This document shows, piece after piece, positions 1-6,380 of a stretch of 12,440 nt of DNA. A program made the position numbers and the translations under genes. The stretch spans positions 43,251-55,690 of the forward strand of contig DJIF01000075.1 of the NCBI GenBank assembly GCA_002433485.1, read 5' to 3'. Origin of the DNA: Deltaproteobacteria bacterium UBA6601 (lineage in GTDB: Bacteria; Myxococcota_A; UBA796; UBA9615). The notes beneath the pieces were generated by a model, which was given only the letters and a program-made list of their open reading frames with translations, had not been told where the DNA came from and did no database searches. Every line of letters begins with the position of its first letter. Position 1 is the first letter of the stretch.

Positions 1-24
1 GGCTCGGGCTCGGGCTCGGGCTCA
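1..24. repeat. Hexanucleotide tandem repeat encoding Glu-Pro
   Basis: Almost four copies of GGCTCG (the last copy ends in A) sit at the window edge. On the minus strand they encode alternating Glu and Pro in the coiled-coil protein. Such in-frame repeats can change copy number without shifting the frame. The array may continue beyond the window. Confidence 0.85.
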
Positions 25-533
25 ACCACCGGAGTTGCTACTGGACTTGCAGCGCTGCCGCCGGAACGCACGGCCTCCATGGAAGTCTGTACTTGATCAA
101 GTTGGTCAAGAAGTTCCTGGATTGCAGCCGATGAGCTTCGGATCGTGTCAAGCCGGTCCATATCGAGACCAGCTCGGACCTTTTCCTGGGCCTTCTCAAA
201 TTCTCCTGCATCAAGCTCACCAATCACATGGCGGAGCTTCAACTCGTCAATCTGCGACTCCACCGAGGCTGCACTCTTTTCCAACTCAGCGGCCTCACCC
301 GACAGAGAGTCGGCTTCAGAGCGAGCCTGCTGTGCAGCCTCCAACAAGCTGGGAAGTACAGCGTCGAACTTTTCCACATATCCTGAGATAACTGCAGTGA
401 CCACCTCAGGCTGAAACTCAGAGCGATGGGCGTTAGCTGCTGAAGCCCACTCCGCAAAGCGAGCGGCCTCCTCGAGACCGGATCGCATTGTATCGGTGGA
501 AAATCCAGCCTTGCTTGGGTTTTTCTTGGCCAT
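1..533 (-). CDS. Unrecognised coiled-coil protein, partial (C-terminus beyond window)
   Basis: I do not recognise this protein. The ATG at 533 begins MAKKNPSKAGFSTD and the frame stays open for 177 codons to the window edge, so the C-terminus is missing. GGAG lies 7 nt before the ATG. There is no signal peptide or membrane segment, so it is probably cytoplasmic. Residues about 60-155 are rich in Ala, Glu, Gln, Leu and Ser with heptad-like spacing and look like a coiled coil; within it, residues 95-120 (IDELKLRHVIGELDAGEFEK) resemble the helical part of bacterial coiled-coil proteins that often end in a zinc ribbon, but that end is not visible. Residues 171 onward are alternating Glu-Pro. It lies 154 bp downstream of, and on the same strand as, the dnaB-linked gene, and probably has its own promoter. 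Function unknown. Confidence 0.7.
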   Translation of the reverse strand, partial: MAKKNPSKAGFSTDTMRSGLEEAARFAEWASAANAHRSEFQPEVVTAVISGYVEKFDAVLPSLLEAAQQARSEADSLSGEAAELEKSAASVESQIDELKLRHVIGELDAGEFEKAQEKVRAGLDMDRLDTIRSSSAAIQELLDQLDQVQTSMEAVRSGGSAASPVATPVVEPEPEPE

Positions 534-657
534 TGATGTTCTCCGCAGAGCGGTTGGCACGAATTACTTGAAGCGATAAATCTAGCGCCCGCGGAAGGCC
601 AGGGCCTTAAGCGAAGCCAACGGATCTTCGCCAATCGCCCCCCTAAGTGTCAACCAA

Positions 658-698
658 GCGGCTCCATGGAGCAGGCTCCCGCCTTGCTCACGAGCCGC
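658..698 (-). terminator. Nested inverted repeat at end of the dnaB-linked gene, possible terminator
   Basis: The outer arms GCGGCTC (658-664) and GAGCCGC (692-698) are perfect 7-bp complements. The inner arms GAGCA (669-673) and TGCTC (685-689) form a further 5 bp. The structure overlaps the stop codon of the gene ending at 688. The sequence after it on the minus strand (TTGGTTGAC) is not a proper U-tract, so it is a weak intrinsic-terminator candidate. It would mark the end of the prs-dnaB operon. Confidence 0.35.
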
Positions 699-1401
699 CT
701 CGAACCTCTCTACCCGCCTGAAACGCATGCACCGAAGAGAGCACAGAAGTGGTCAGTGCCAGACCAAGAAAGGTCCCTCCGACTCCCCTTCGCTGGGAAG
801 AATTCAGCTCACTGGGGCCAAAAAAAGCCAACAACCCGGCACCCACAAAGAACAAGTCACTGACCAGAAAAAGCACGCCTAAGGCGCGCTCGTCTCGATG
901 CAGAAACTGCCCGGTGCCTGGAACTACAAACGACATCACTGCACCAAGGTGCGAACGCCAAGTCGGGCGCCACTTCAGCTCGAGAGCGTCACTCCTGGCG
1001 ACCGACGGGGCTGGCGGCAGACGCCCATTCTCATCAGCCGGCAACAGCGGCACCAAAGATTCTACTGATGCGATCAGCTTGAAATGGACGCGCAGAGAAC
1101 GCTGAGGGCGAATCAACAACAGCTCTGACGCATGGCGGTCCAAGCCCCCTAGCGCGCCTTCGAGAAGACCTCCGTAGGCCAACCGCAAGCGGAGGGGAAA
1201 ACGCAGCCCGATGCCGGCAAAGCTGGACTCATCGACCCCCGCCTTAACAGCTGCAGTGGAGCCTCCCGGACGCTGGGCATGGGCCTGTTCCAGAGCAATC
1301 GAAGCGTGCTCTGGCTGGACTGCCTCGGCCGCTCCCGGCAACAACCACAACAGGGCGGCGGCACCGCAAGGAAGGACCCGGCTGCGCAGCGAACAGCTCA
1401 A
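688..1401 (-). CDS. Uncharacterised membrane protein with signal peptide, coupled to dnaB
   Basis: I do not recognise the family. The 237-aa product has a typical Sec signal peptide (RSR followed by a hydrophobic core, likely cleavage after AAEA near residue 27). A mainly polar region of about 125 residues follows, then PGTGQF (161-166) and two hydrophobic segments at about 172-194 and 207-225. A Pro-Gly-x-Gly-Gln motif just before two helices is seen in small membrane proteins of the TM2/DUF5683 type, so the C-terminus is probably a two-helix membrane anchor. The start is TTG at 1401, overlapping the dnaB stop as TTGA. There is no strong ribosome binding site, which suggests translational coupling to dnaB. 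It is the last gene of the operon. The envelope location is inferred from the sequence; the function is unknown. Confidence 0.75.
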   Translation of the reverse strand: MSCSLRSRVLPCGAAALLWLLPGAAEAVQPEHASIALEQAHAQRPGGSTAAVKAGVDESSFAGIGLRFPLRLRLAYGGLLEGALGGLDRHASELLLIRPQRSLRVHFKLIASVESLVPLLPADENGRLPPAPSVARSDALELKWRPTWRSHLGAVMSFVVPGTGQFLHRDERALGVLFLVSDLFFVGAGLLAFFGPSELNSSQRRGVGGTFLGLALTTSVLSSVHAFQAGREVRGGS

Positions 1402-2765
1402 CGGGAGCGCCAGTCGTCCTGAGCCAGATTCTCAAAGCGGGTAATCTCAGCACGCCACGCGAGTTCCACATCACCAATGGGCCCACTGCGCTGCTTGCGC
1501 AGGAGGACCTCGGCAATGCCCTTCTTCTCAGAGGCCTCGTTGTAGAACTCATCGCGGTAAAGAAACATGATGACATCAGCATCCTGCTCGATAGCACCGG
1601 ACTCACGGAGGTCACTGAGCATGGGGCGCTTATCAGCACGAGCCTCTACGCCACGATTTAACTGAGACAGGGCTACTACCGGAATATTCAGTTCCTTAGC
1701 TACTGCCTTCAGACCACCACTGATCGAGGATATTTCGCGCTCTCGAGACGAGTTCTTGCCGATGAGATCGCGGTCAGCCCGCATCAACTGGAGATAGTCG
1801 ACGACAACAAGGTCCAAGCCGACCGCCCCAGACAGCCGTCGACACTTGCTGCGCAGCTCAGCCACCGAAATGTTGGGGGTGTCATCAATATGGATCTCAA
1901 CCTGATCCAGTCGTTGTAGAGACTCAGTAAGAGGCGGCCAGTCTTCCTGCAGCAGTTTGCCTGTCCGCACCCGCTGGCCAGAAACCCTGGCGTCGGCACA
2001 GAGCAGCCGGGTCGCAAGCTGCTCCTTGCTCATCTCCAGCGAGAAGAAGGCCACTTTTGCGCCGCCCATCATCGCGGCGTTGGCCACCATATTGAGAGAG
2101 AAGGCGGTCTTACCCATGGACGGTCTGGCAGCGAGGATTACCAGATCCGATGGCTGCAAGCCTGTCAGTTTTTCATCCAGATCACGAAAGCCGGTTGGCA
2201 CTCCAGTGACATCTTCCGGACACTGAAAGCGACTCTCCAACACGGTGTAGACACTGTTGGCTACCTCTCCCAGGCGATGTAACCGAGTAGTTTGATGACC
2301 TCGGCCCAGGTCGTAAATCTGTTTTTCCGCCTGTTCAAGACTCTCCGCTGCCGAAAGCTCGCCTTCGTAGACACCCTCCTGAATGGTCCGGGCGGTCTCC
2401 AACAGGCTACGTTGCACTGCCCGGTCAAGAACCGTTCGAACATAAGTTGAGAAGTTGGCAACGGACGGAACGTCGCCAGAGAGCCCCGACAGATAGCTCA
2501 TCCCACCAACACGCCGCAGACGGGAACGAGCCTGCAGGTAACCACTAATGGTCACCAGATCGAGAGGAGCATCTTTCTTATGCAGGTCGAGCAGGCAGCT
2601 GAACAGGACCCTATGGGCCTCCTGGGAGAAATGCTCGGGGGTCAGCTCTACCTCGCAGGCCTCATGGATACTCTCCGGTCGCAGCAGAATGGAGCCGAGC
2701 AGGGCACGCTCTGCCCTCGCATCCTGGGGCTCGCGACGGGCCCCCTCAGTTCGCAACTCCGCCAC
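1398..2765 (-). CDS. dnaB: Replicative DNA helicase DnaB
   Basis: DnaB is the hexameric 5'-3' helicase that unwinds DNA at the replication fork and works with the DnaG primase. With the start chosen here the product is 455 aa, close to the family norm. The N-terminal domain begins at RAERALLGSILL. The C-terminal RecA-like domain has Walker A ARPSMGKTAF (213-222), Walker B VVVDYLQL (320-327), DLRESGAIEQDAD (385-397) and the arginine-finger segment KQRSGPIG. I chose GTG at 2765 because GGAGG lies 7 nt upstream and the distance to the conserved domain fits other DnaBs; an in-frame TTG at 2807 lacks a ribosome binding site. One oddity is ISGGLK where DnaB usually has ISRxLK. It lies in the usual place after rplI. 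Identity is very certain, the start moderately so. Confidence 0.97.
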   Translation of the reverse strand: MAELRTEGARREPQDARAERALLGSILLRPESIHEACEVELTPEHFSQEAHRVLFSCLLDLHKKDAPLDLVTISGYLQARSRLRRVGGMSYLSGLSGDVPSVANFSTYVRTVLDRAVQRSLLETARTIQEGVYEGELSAAESLEQAEKQIYDLGRGHQTTRLHRLGEVANSVYTVLESRFQCPEDVTGVPTGFRDLDEKLTGLQPSDLVILAARPSMGKTAFSLNMVANAAMMGGAKVAFFSLEMSKEQLATRLLCADARVSGQRVRTGKLLQEDWPPLTESLQRLDQVEIHIDDTPNISVAELRSKCRRLSGAVGLDLVVVDYLQLMRADRDLIGKNSSREREISSISGGLKAVAKELNIPVVALSQLNRGVEARADKRPMLSDLRESGAIEQDADVIMFLYRDEFYNEASEKKGIAEVLLRKQRSGPIGDVELAWRAEITRFENLAQDDWRSR

Positions 2766-2771
2766 TTCCGC

Positions 2772-2778
2772 ACCTCCA
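2772..2778 (-). promoter_or_regulatory. Ribosome binding site deciding the dnaB start
   Basis: TGGAGGT on the minus strand matches the anti-Shine-Dalgarno sequence well, with 7 nt between GGAGG and the GTG at 2765. It lies inside the longer reading frame that would start with TTG at 2807. It therefore supports the shorter dnaB product. Confidence 0.7.
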
Positions 2779-2836
2779 TCCAACTGCCCAGAGCGAGTCT
2801 CAACCAAGCAATCTTGCCCGCCAAAAAGGGTCAGAG

Positions 2837-2865
2837 AAAGTCAAAAGCCAGGCGAAAAAGTCAAA
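2837..2865 (-). repeat. Direct repeat TTTGACTTT, 20-bp period, upstream of dnaB
   Basis: Two identical copies of TTTGACTTT (minus strand; 2857-2865 and 2837-2845) lie 20 bp apart in the rplI-dnaB gap. Each contains a hexamer resembling a -35 box (TTGACT), but I found no good -10 box at 16-18 bp from either copy. They may be binding half-sites or chance. Confidence 0.4.
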
Positions 2866-2923
2866 GTTCTTCGCAGGCCATTTGAGTGACGGATGCAACC
2901 GCGCGCAAGCCGACCTGGCAGAA

Positions 2924-2947
2924 GCCGGAGCCAATTAAGGCTCCGGC
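2924..2947 (-). terminator. Perfect 9-bp hairpin after rplI, probable terminator or attenuator
   Basis: GCCGGAGCC (2924-2932) and GGCTCCGGC (2939-2947) are perfect complements with a 6-nt A/T loop. The hairpin begins 10 nt beyond the rplI stop codon. On the minus strand it is followed by TTCTGCC, so the U-tract is poor and termination may be partial. This would lower transcription of dnaB relative to the ribosomal protein genes. Confidence 0.55.
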
Positions 2948-2957
2948 CTGCAACAGC

Positions 2958-3623
2958 TCAAGACTCGACGGAATCGTCACCCTCAGAGGCAGCAGCGCTG
3001 GCATCGGCGGGAGCCTCGTCGGCAGGCGGCTCTGCCTCGGCATTCGCAGCAGCGACAGCAGCATTCTCTGCAGCCTCAGCCTCAGCTCGACGCTTGGCGG
3101 CAGCAGCAGCTTTCTCAGCAGCAGCCTTCTCAGCAGCAGCCTCTTTAGCAGCCGCGGCAATAGCACGGGCGCTCGCCTCGTCCGGCTCCACACTCACCAG
3201 GACGGTGGCCGTGTGCCCTTGACCAAGCTTGATCTGAACCTCGCGATCACCAAGCGACTTGATGGGATCGTGAAGCACGATCTGGCGCTTCTCAATCTGA
3301 ACTCCCATCTCTGCAATGGTGTCGGCCAGTTCCTTGCTGGTAACCGAGCCAAACAGCTTGCCTTCGGGACCACAGGAGCGCACCTTGACGATCCGATCCA
3401 AGTCCTTGACCTGGCGCTCAAGCTCAATGGCCTCTGCCTTGAGCTTGACCCGACGCCGCTCAAGCGCGCGCTGATGGTGCTCGAGCTCCTTGACGTTGCG
3501 CTGATCGGCGCGAATCGCGAGCTGCCTTGGAATCAGGTAGTTGCGAGCGTAGCCATCCTTGACCGTGACCAAGTCACCGGCATTGCCCAGGTTATCGATT
3601 TCTTCCTTGAGGATGACTTTCAT
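2958..3623 (-). CDS. rplI: 50S ribosomal protein L9 with Ala/Glu-rich C-terminal extension
   Basis: L9 binds 23S rRNA near the L1 stalk and projects from the large subunit. The N-terminal domain is canonical: MKVILKEEIDNLGNAGD followed by GDLVTVKDGYARNYLIP (16-32). A long connecting helix (about 45-80) leads to the C-terminal domain (about 81-147, containing GPEGKLFGSVT). L9 is normally about 150 aa, but this one is 221 aa. The extra residues 149-221 are mostly Ala, Glu and Lys with AAAEK repeats, ending acidic (SEGDDSVES), and are probably helical then disordered. The ATG at 3623 overlaps the stop of the DUF2232 gene as ATGA, preceded by GGAG, indicating translational coupling. The hairpin at 2924-2947 follows directly. 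Confidence 0.97.
   Translation of the reverse strand: MKVILKEEIDNLGNAGDLVTVKDGYARNYLIPRQLAIRADQRNVKELEHHQRALERRRVKLKAEAIELERQVKDLDRIVKVRSCGPEGKLFGSVTSKELADTIAEMGVQIEKRQIVLHDPIKSLGDREVQIKLGQGHTATVLVSVEPDEASARAIAAAAKEAAAEKAAAEKAAAAAKRRAEAEAAENAAVAAANAEAEPPADEAPADASAAASEGDDSVES
3112..3141. repeat. Two perfect 15-bp tandem units in the rplI tail
   Basis: The 15-mer TTCTCAGCAGCAGCC occurs twice in tandem (3112-3126 and 3127-3141). On the minus strand it encodes part of the AAAEK repeats of the L9 extension. The neighbouring GCAGCAGCAG run looks like a decayed copy, suggesting that the tail grew by in-frame duplication. Confidence 0.8.
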
Positions 3624-4705
3624 CGCTCCACTCCGTTGTCATCGTCCACTGGTATGCCCAGCTTCCTGAGGTCGAACCACGCCTCGGCCATTCCAGCCGC
3701 TGCGTACATCGCCGAGGTAACAGGACGTACCATTAGAATCGCCTGCAAGCCAACCCCAACCATGCGGGTTATGGGACCGACGCGAAGACGGAAAAAGTAA
3801 AAATTCGCCAGGGCTGCTCCCTGTAACCAATACAGGGTCCCCAACAAGAGAAGTCCATTCGCCCCAACCACGAGGACCGGGTCCCAGCGCGGCAAAAAGC
3901 CAGCCAGAGGGCCAACCTGAAAGACCACCAGCGCAGCACACACCATAAAGACGTAGGTAACCCACATGGGCAATTGCCATCGGCACAGATCATCCTGCTC
4001 ATCACGGGGCCCGGTAAACCACCGTGCATAAAGAACATTGACCCACAGCGAGACCACAGCTGAGCTAGCGACCAGCGCAGGCATCAACCTGGTCGCCCAG
4101 CGCTGGTACCAATCGCGACGCGACTCGAGAGTGCCGATGGCCTCCATGATCTCCACGTCTCCTCTCGCTGCTTCGCGCCCGCTGGCAATCGCCACATCGA
4201 GCACCTCTCCAACCCACTTGCCGACCCTGTCGAGGAGATCCTCACCAGTGGTCAGCAACTCAACCAATAAGACCCCAACCGCTAATAGGCCGAGGTAACC
4301 CACCGCAACTGCCGTCAGGGCCGCCGCAGCCGTATCTGTTCTCTCCAGCGCCACGCCCAGCGACAATGCGGGCGCCAGCACCAGCACCAGAAAGGCGCCC
4401 AGACCCTGCCATCCCGTCGCTGGGATGTCCGCTCCGCTCGCGCTAAGGGCCATCAATACGCCCTGCAACAAGGAAACGGAAAGCAGTGCCACCATCGCCG
4501 TAGCCAACCCGATTCGCCGTCCGTATCGCCGCCAGGCAATCAGAATCGGCACCGGCGCCAGCAGCGCCGGAGGTACGGGCAGTGCGAACACAACGGCAAC
4601 CAGAGTGCCGTTAATCGCAGCTGGTAGCCAGGGAGCCCCCGCTGGGGGCAACCTGCCTTCCTCAGGCTCCTGCGGCTGCTCCAGCCCCATCGCCTGACCC
4701 AGCAT
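3620..4705 (-). CDS. DUF2232-like multi-pass membrane protein
   Basis: This looks like a DUF2232 (YybS-type) integral membrane protein of unknown function. The 361-aa product has about eight hydrophobic segments, for example LVAVVFALPVPPALLAPVPI, LSLLQGVLMAL, FLVLVLAPALSLGVAL, VTYVFMVCAALVVF and VLVVGANGLLLLGTLYWLQG. The end, MYAAAGMAEAWFDLRKLGIP, matches the GxADxWFDFRRL-like ending I recall for this family. I chose ATG at 4705 because AAGGA lies 5 nt upstream; a TTG at 4747 has no support. The gene therefore starts inside rpsF, overlapping it by 44 bp, and its stop overlaps the rplI start (ATGA). The position between rpsF and rplI is usual for DUF2232, but rpsR is normally also present. The role is unknown; the operon suggests a growth-linked envelope function. 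Confidence 0.75.
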   Translation of the reverse strand: MLGQAMGLEQPQEPEEGRLPPAGAPWLPAAINGTLVAVVFALPVPPALLAPVPILIAWRRYGRRIGLATAMVALLSVSLLQGVLMALSASGADIPATGWQGLGAFLVLVLAPALSLGVALERTDTAAAALTAVAVGYLGLLAVGVLLVELLTTGEDLLDRVGKWVGEVLDVAIASGREAARGDVEIMEAIGTLESRRDWYQRWATRLMPALVASSAVVSLWVNVLYARWFTGPRDEQDDLCRWQLPMWVTYVFMVCAALVVFQVGPLAGFLPRWDPVLVVGANGLLLLGTLYWLQGAALANFYFFRLRVGPITRMVGVGLQAILMVRPVTSAMYAAAGMAEAWFDLRKLGIPVDDDNGVER

Positions 4706-5090
4706 CAGCTTCCTTGGCTCGCGCCTGCTCGGCGACTGCTTCCGCAACCACCTTGGCGGCTGCCTCGGCCTCCGCCACGCGGGCCTTCACCTCGACTCGC
4801 TCAGCGAGCTTAACGGTCAAGAAGCGAAGCACCGAGTCATCAAGCTTCAGGGTACGCTCAAGTTCATCAACTATCTCGGTTGAGCCGAGATAGTTGAACA
4901 GCACAAAGTGTCCCTTGCCGTAGTCCTGAATCTCATAGGCGAGCCGACGTTTACCCCAATCATCGACATTGAGCAGGTGACCCTTACGGTCCTTGATAAC
5001 ACCGCCACTGCGGTCCTTGATCTTCTCAATGTCCTCATCGGTCACGTCAGGTCGGACGATGAAGACCAGTTCATATTCCCTGGAGTACAT
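4662..5090 (-). CDS. rpsF: 30S ribosomal protein S6 with Ala-rich tail
   Basis: S6 is a small-subunit protein that binds the central domain of 16S rRNA as a heterodimer with S18. The conserved fold is clear: YELVFIVRPDVTDEDIEKI (6-24), DDWGKRRLAYEIQDYGKGHFVLFNYLG (43-69) and RTLKLDDSVLRFLTVKL (79-95). The core ends near residue 97. The remaining 45 residues are Ala, Glu and Gly rich, giving 142 aa against roughly 95-135 for most S6 proteins. GAGAGG lies 6 nt before the ATG. Its 3' end overlaps the start of the DUF2232 gene by 44 bp. Two points are odd: rpsR (S18) is absent downstream, and the coding sequence contains a perfect 13-bp inverted repeat (4867-4897). The 54-bp leader could hold an S6:S18 autoregulatory site, but I cannot recognise one. 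Confidence 0.97.
   Translation of the reverse strand: MYSREYELVFIVRPDVTDEDIEKIKDRSGGVIKDRKGHLLNVDDWGKRRLAYEIQDYGKGHFVLFNYLGSTEIVDELERTLKLDDSVLRFLTVKLAERVEVKARVAEAEAAAKVVAEAVAEQARAKEADAGSGDGAGAAAGA
4867..4897 (-). other. 13-bp perfect inverted repeat inside rpsF
   Basis: TCAACTATCTCGG (4867-4879) and CCGAGATAGTTGA (4885-4897) are perfect complements around a 5-nt loop. On the mRNA this covers the codons for about FNYLGSTEIVDE in S6. A further GTTCA/TGAAC pairing is possible if three bases bulge. There is no U-tract. It could be an internal regulatory or processing structure. Confidence 0.6.
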
Positions 5091-5144
5091 CCAGCACCTC
5101 TCCTCTCAATTACGCCGCAGGGGCGACGTCATGATCAATCAAAG

Positions 5145-5723
5145 TTACGTTTCAACGGGTTCCATCCCGTTGAAATGGTTCATTGCTTCGAGCGGGCCCT
5201 GGAGCAAAAGGTGTTCAATTGCTTCAGATGCCCGCTCCCGGATGCGCTGTAGCTGCTCTCGCTGAGAGACCGCCCAACGCGACAGGACCCAGTCACTCGT
5301 AGCCATCGACCCCTGGGGGCGACCGATGCCAACGCGGATTCGGTGAAAATCCGCGCTGCCGAGCTTGCTCACCAGATCACGCAAGCCGTTGTGGCCACCG
5401 TGACCGCCCCCACTCTTAACCTTGACCGCGCCCAGTGGCAGATCAAGGTCATCGTGCACCACCACCACTGATTCAACGCCCAGCTTGTAGAAGCCAACCA
5501 GCGGGCCAACACTCTCTCCGCTGCGATTCATAAAGGTCTGGGGGCAGACCAGCATGACCGCTTCACCGTGCACATACCCCCTACCGAAGAGGGCCTTAAA
5601 CTTCTTCTCCTTCAAGGCGACCCCGTGATGACCAGCAAGCTGCTCAATCACCTCAAAGCCGACGTTATGGCGCGTGCCCTCGTAGCGCTTGCCCGGATTG
5701 CCGAGACCAACGATGACCCGCAC
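5145..5723 (-). CDS. pth: Peptidyl-tRNA hydrolase
   Basis: Pth cleaves the ester bond of peptidyl-tRNAs that drop off the ribosome, recycling tRNA in the cytoplasm. The 192-aa product has normal length and the full active site: IVGLGNPGKRYEGTRHNVGF with Asn9 and the catalytic His19, PQTFMNRSG with Asn66, VVVHDDLDLPLG with Asp91, and SGGGHGGHNGLRD with Asn112. These match E. coli Asn10, His20, Asn68, Asp93 and Asn114. The start is GTG at 5723, preceded by AAGGA at a 6-nt spacing; it lies 13 bp after rplY, a very common pairing. Unlike many related operons, ychF does not follow, and rpsF starts 54 bp downstream. A 10-bp hairpin covers the last codons. Confidence 0.98.
   Translation of the reverse strand: MRVIVGLGNPGKRYEGTRHNVGFEVIEQLAGHHGVALKEKKFKALFGRGYVHGEAVMLVCPQTFMNRSGESVGPLVGFYKLGVESVVVVHDDLDLPLGAVKVKSGGGHGGHNGLRDLVSKLGSADFHRIRVGIGRPQGSMATSDWVLSRWAVSQREQLQRIRERASEAIEHLLLQGPLEAMNHFNGMEPVET
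5150..5175 (-). other. 10-bp hairpin at the 3' end of pth
   Basis: TTTCAACGGG (5150-5159) and CCCGTTGAAA (5166-5175) are perfect complements with a 6-nt loop, ending 2 bp before the pth stop codon. On the minus strand it is followed by CGTAACTTTGATT, which is only weakly T-rich. It could be an attenuator, an mRNA processing site, or part of the rpsF leader. Confidence 0.55.
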
Positions 5724-5736
5724 ATCAATTCCTTAA

Positions 5737-6369
5737 CTACTCGCCACTCTCCTCGGAGGCACCCTCCTCAGCATCCTCAGCAGCCTCCTCAACTTCCTCT
5801 TCCTGACGCGCCCCGCGTCGGCCAACCAGAATGACCAGAGGCTGATCATCAATCAAAGCGGTCACTCCCGACGGCAGCACCACCTCACTGAGCAGCACCC
5901 GGTCACCAATGTTCAGCTTGCTCACATCCACAGCGATCCCCTCTGGGATATCACTGGGCAGGCAGCTGACCTTGAGGGCGCGCAGCTGCTGATTCAAGCG
6001 GCCACCCATGGCCACACCAGGGGCTGTGCCTTCAACACGCAGAGGAACCGCAACCACCACCGCCTGCTTGGCGTCAACGCGGACAAAGTCTGCATGCAGC
6101 AATTGGCCGGTTATCGGATGCTTATCCACCGCCTGGAGCATGGCCAGTTCGACGTTGTCGCCACCATCCACGTCAATGCTCACCGGCTGATTCCAGCCGA
6201 GAGGTCCACGCTTAAGGCCGAGAATCTGCTCGGGGTTGATGGTGAGGTTCTGGGCCGCTGCACTGCCGCCATAGGCAACTGCAGGCATGCGCCCAGCAGC
6301 TCGAAGCTTACGGGCGACGCCCTTGCCGGTGTCGCTGCGTTGCTCCGCTTGAAGGGTCGGGTTGCTCAT
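5737..6369 (-). CDS. rplY: 50S ribosomal protein L25/TL5 (general stress protein Ctc family)
   Basis: L25 binds 5S rRNA in the large subunit. This is the long, two-domain TL5/Ctc form. Residues 1 to about 97 are the L25-like domain (RSDTGKGVARKLRAAGRMPAVAYG, then LQAVDKHPITGQLLHADFVRV). Residues about 100-185 are the C-terminal beta domain (VPLRVEGTAPGVAMGGRLNQQLRALKVSCLPSDIPEGIAVDVS). The last about 22 residues are almost all Glu and Ala, a disordered acidic tail. I chose ATG at 6369 (210 aa) because AGGAGG lies 5 nt upstream; an in-frame start 8 codons earlier would place that site inside the gene. It follows prs with a 109-nt gap full of hairpins and precedes pth by 13 bp, the classical prs-rplY-pth order. 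Confidence 0.96.
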   Translation of the reverse strand: MSNPTLQAEQRSDTGKGVARKLRAAGRMPAVAYGGSAAAQNLTINPEQILGLKRGPLGWNQPVSIDVDGGDNVELAMLQAVDKHPITGQLLHADFVRVDAKQAVVVAVPLRVEGTAPGVAMGGRLNQQLRALKVSCLPSDIPEGIAVDVSKLNIGDRVLLSEVVLPSGVTALIDDQPLVILVGRRGARQEEEVEEAAEDAEEGASEESGE

Positions 6370-6380
6370 CTCTTCCTCCT

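Noticed and set aside
625..653. TTGACA at 648-653 as a promoter for the coiled-coil gene
   Set aside because: The hexamer is perfect, but at 16-18 bp I see no -10 box better than 3 of 6, so I do not call it a promoter.
2886..3800. Long plus-strand reading frame of 304 codons opposite rplI and the DUF2232 gene
   Set aside because: It is antisense to two well-identified genes, its Ser/Leu-rich product mirrors the Ala/Glu-rich L9 tail, and it has no domain.
4706..4747. Earlier TTG start for the DUF2232 gene at 4747
   Set aside because: It would lengthen the overlap with rpsF to 86 bp and lacks a ribosome binding site; ATG at 4705 has AAGGA 5 nt upstream.
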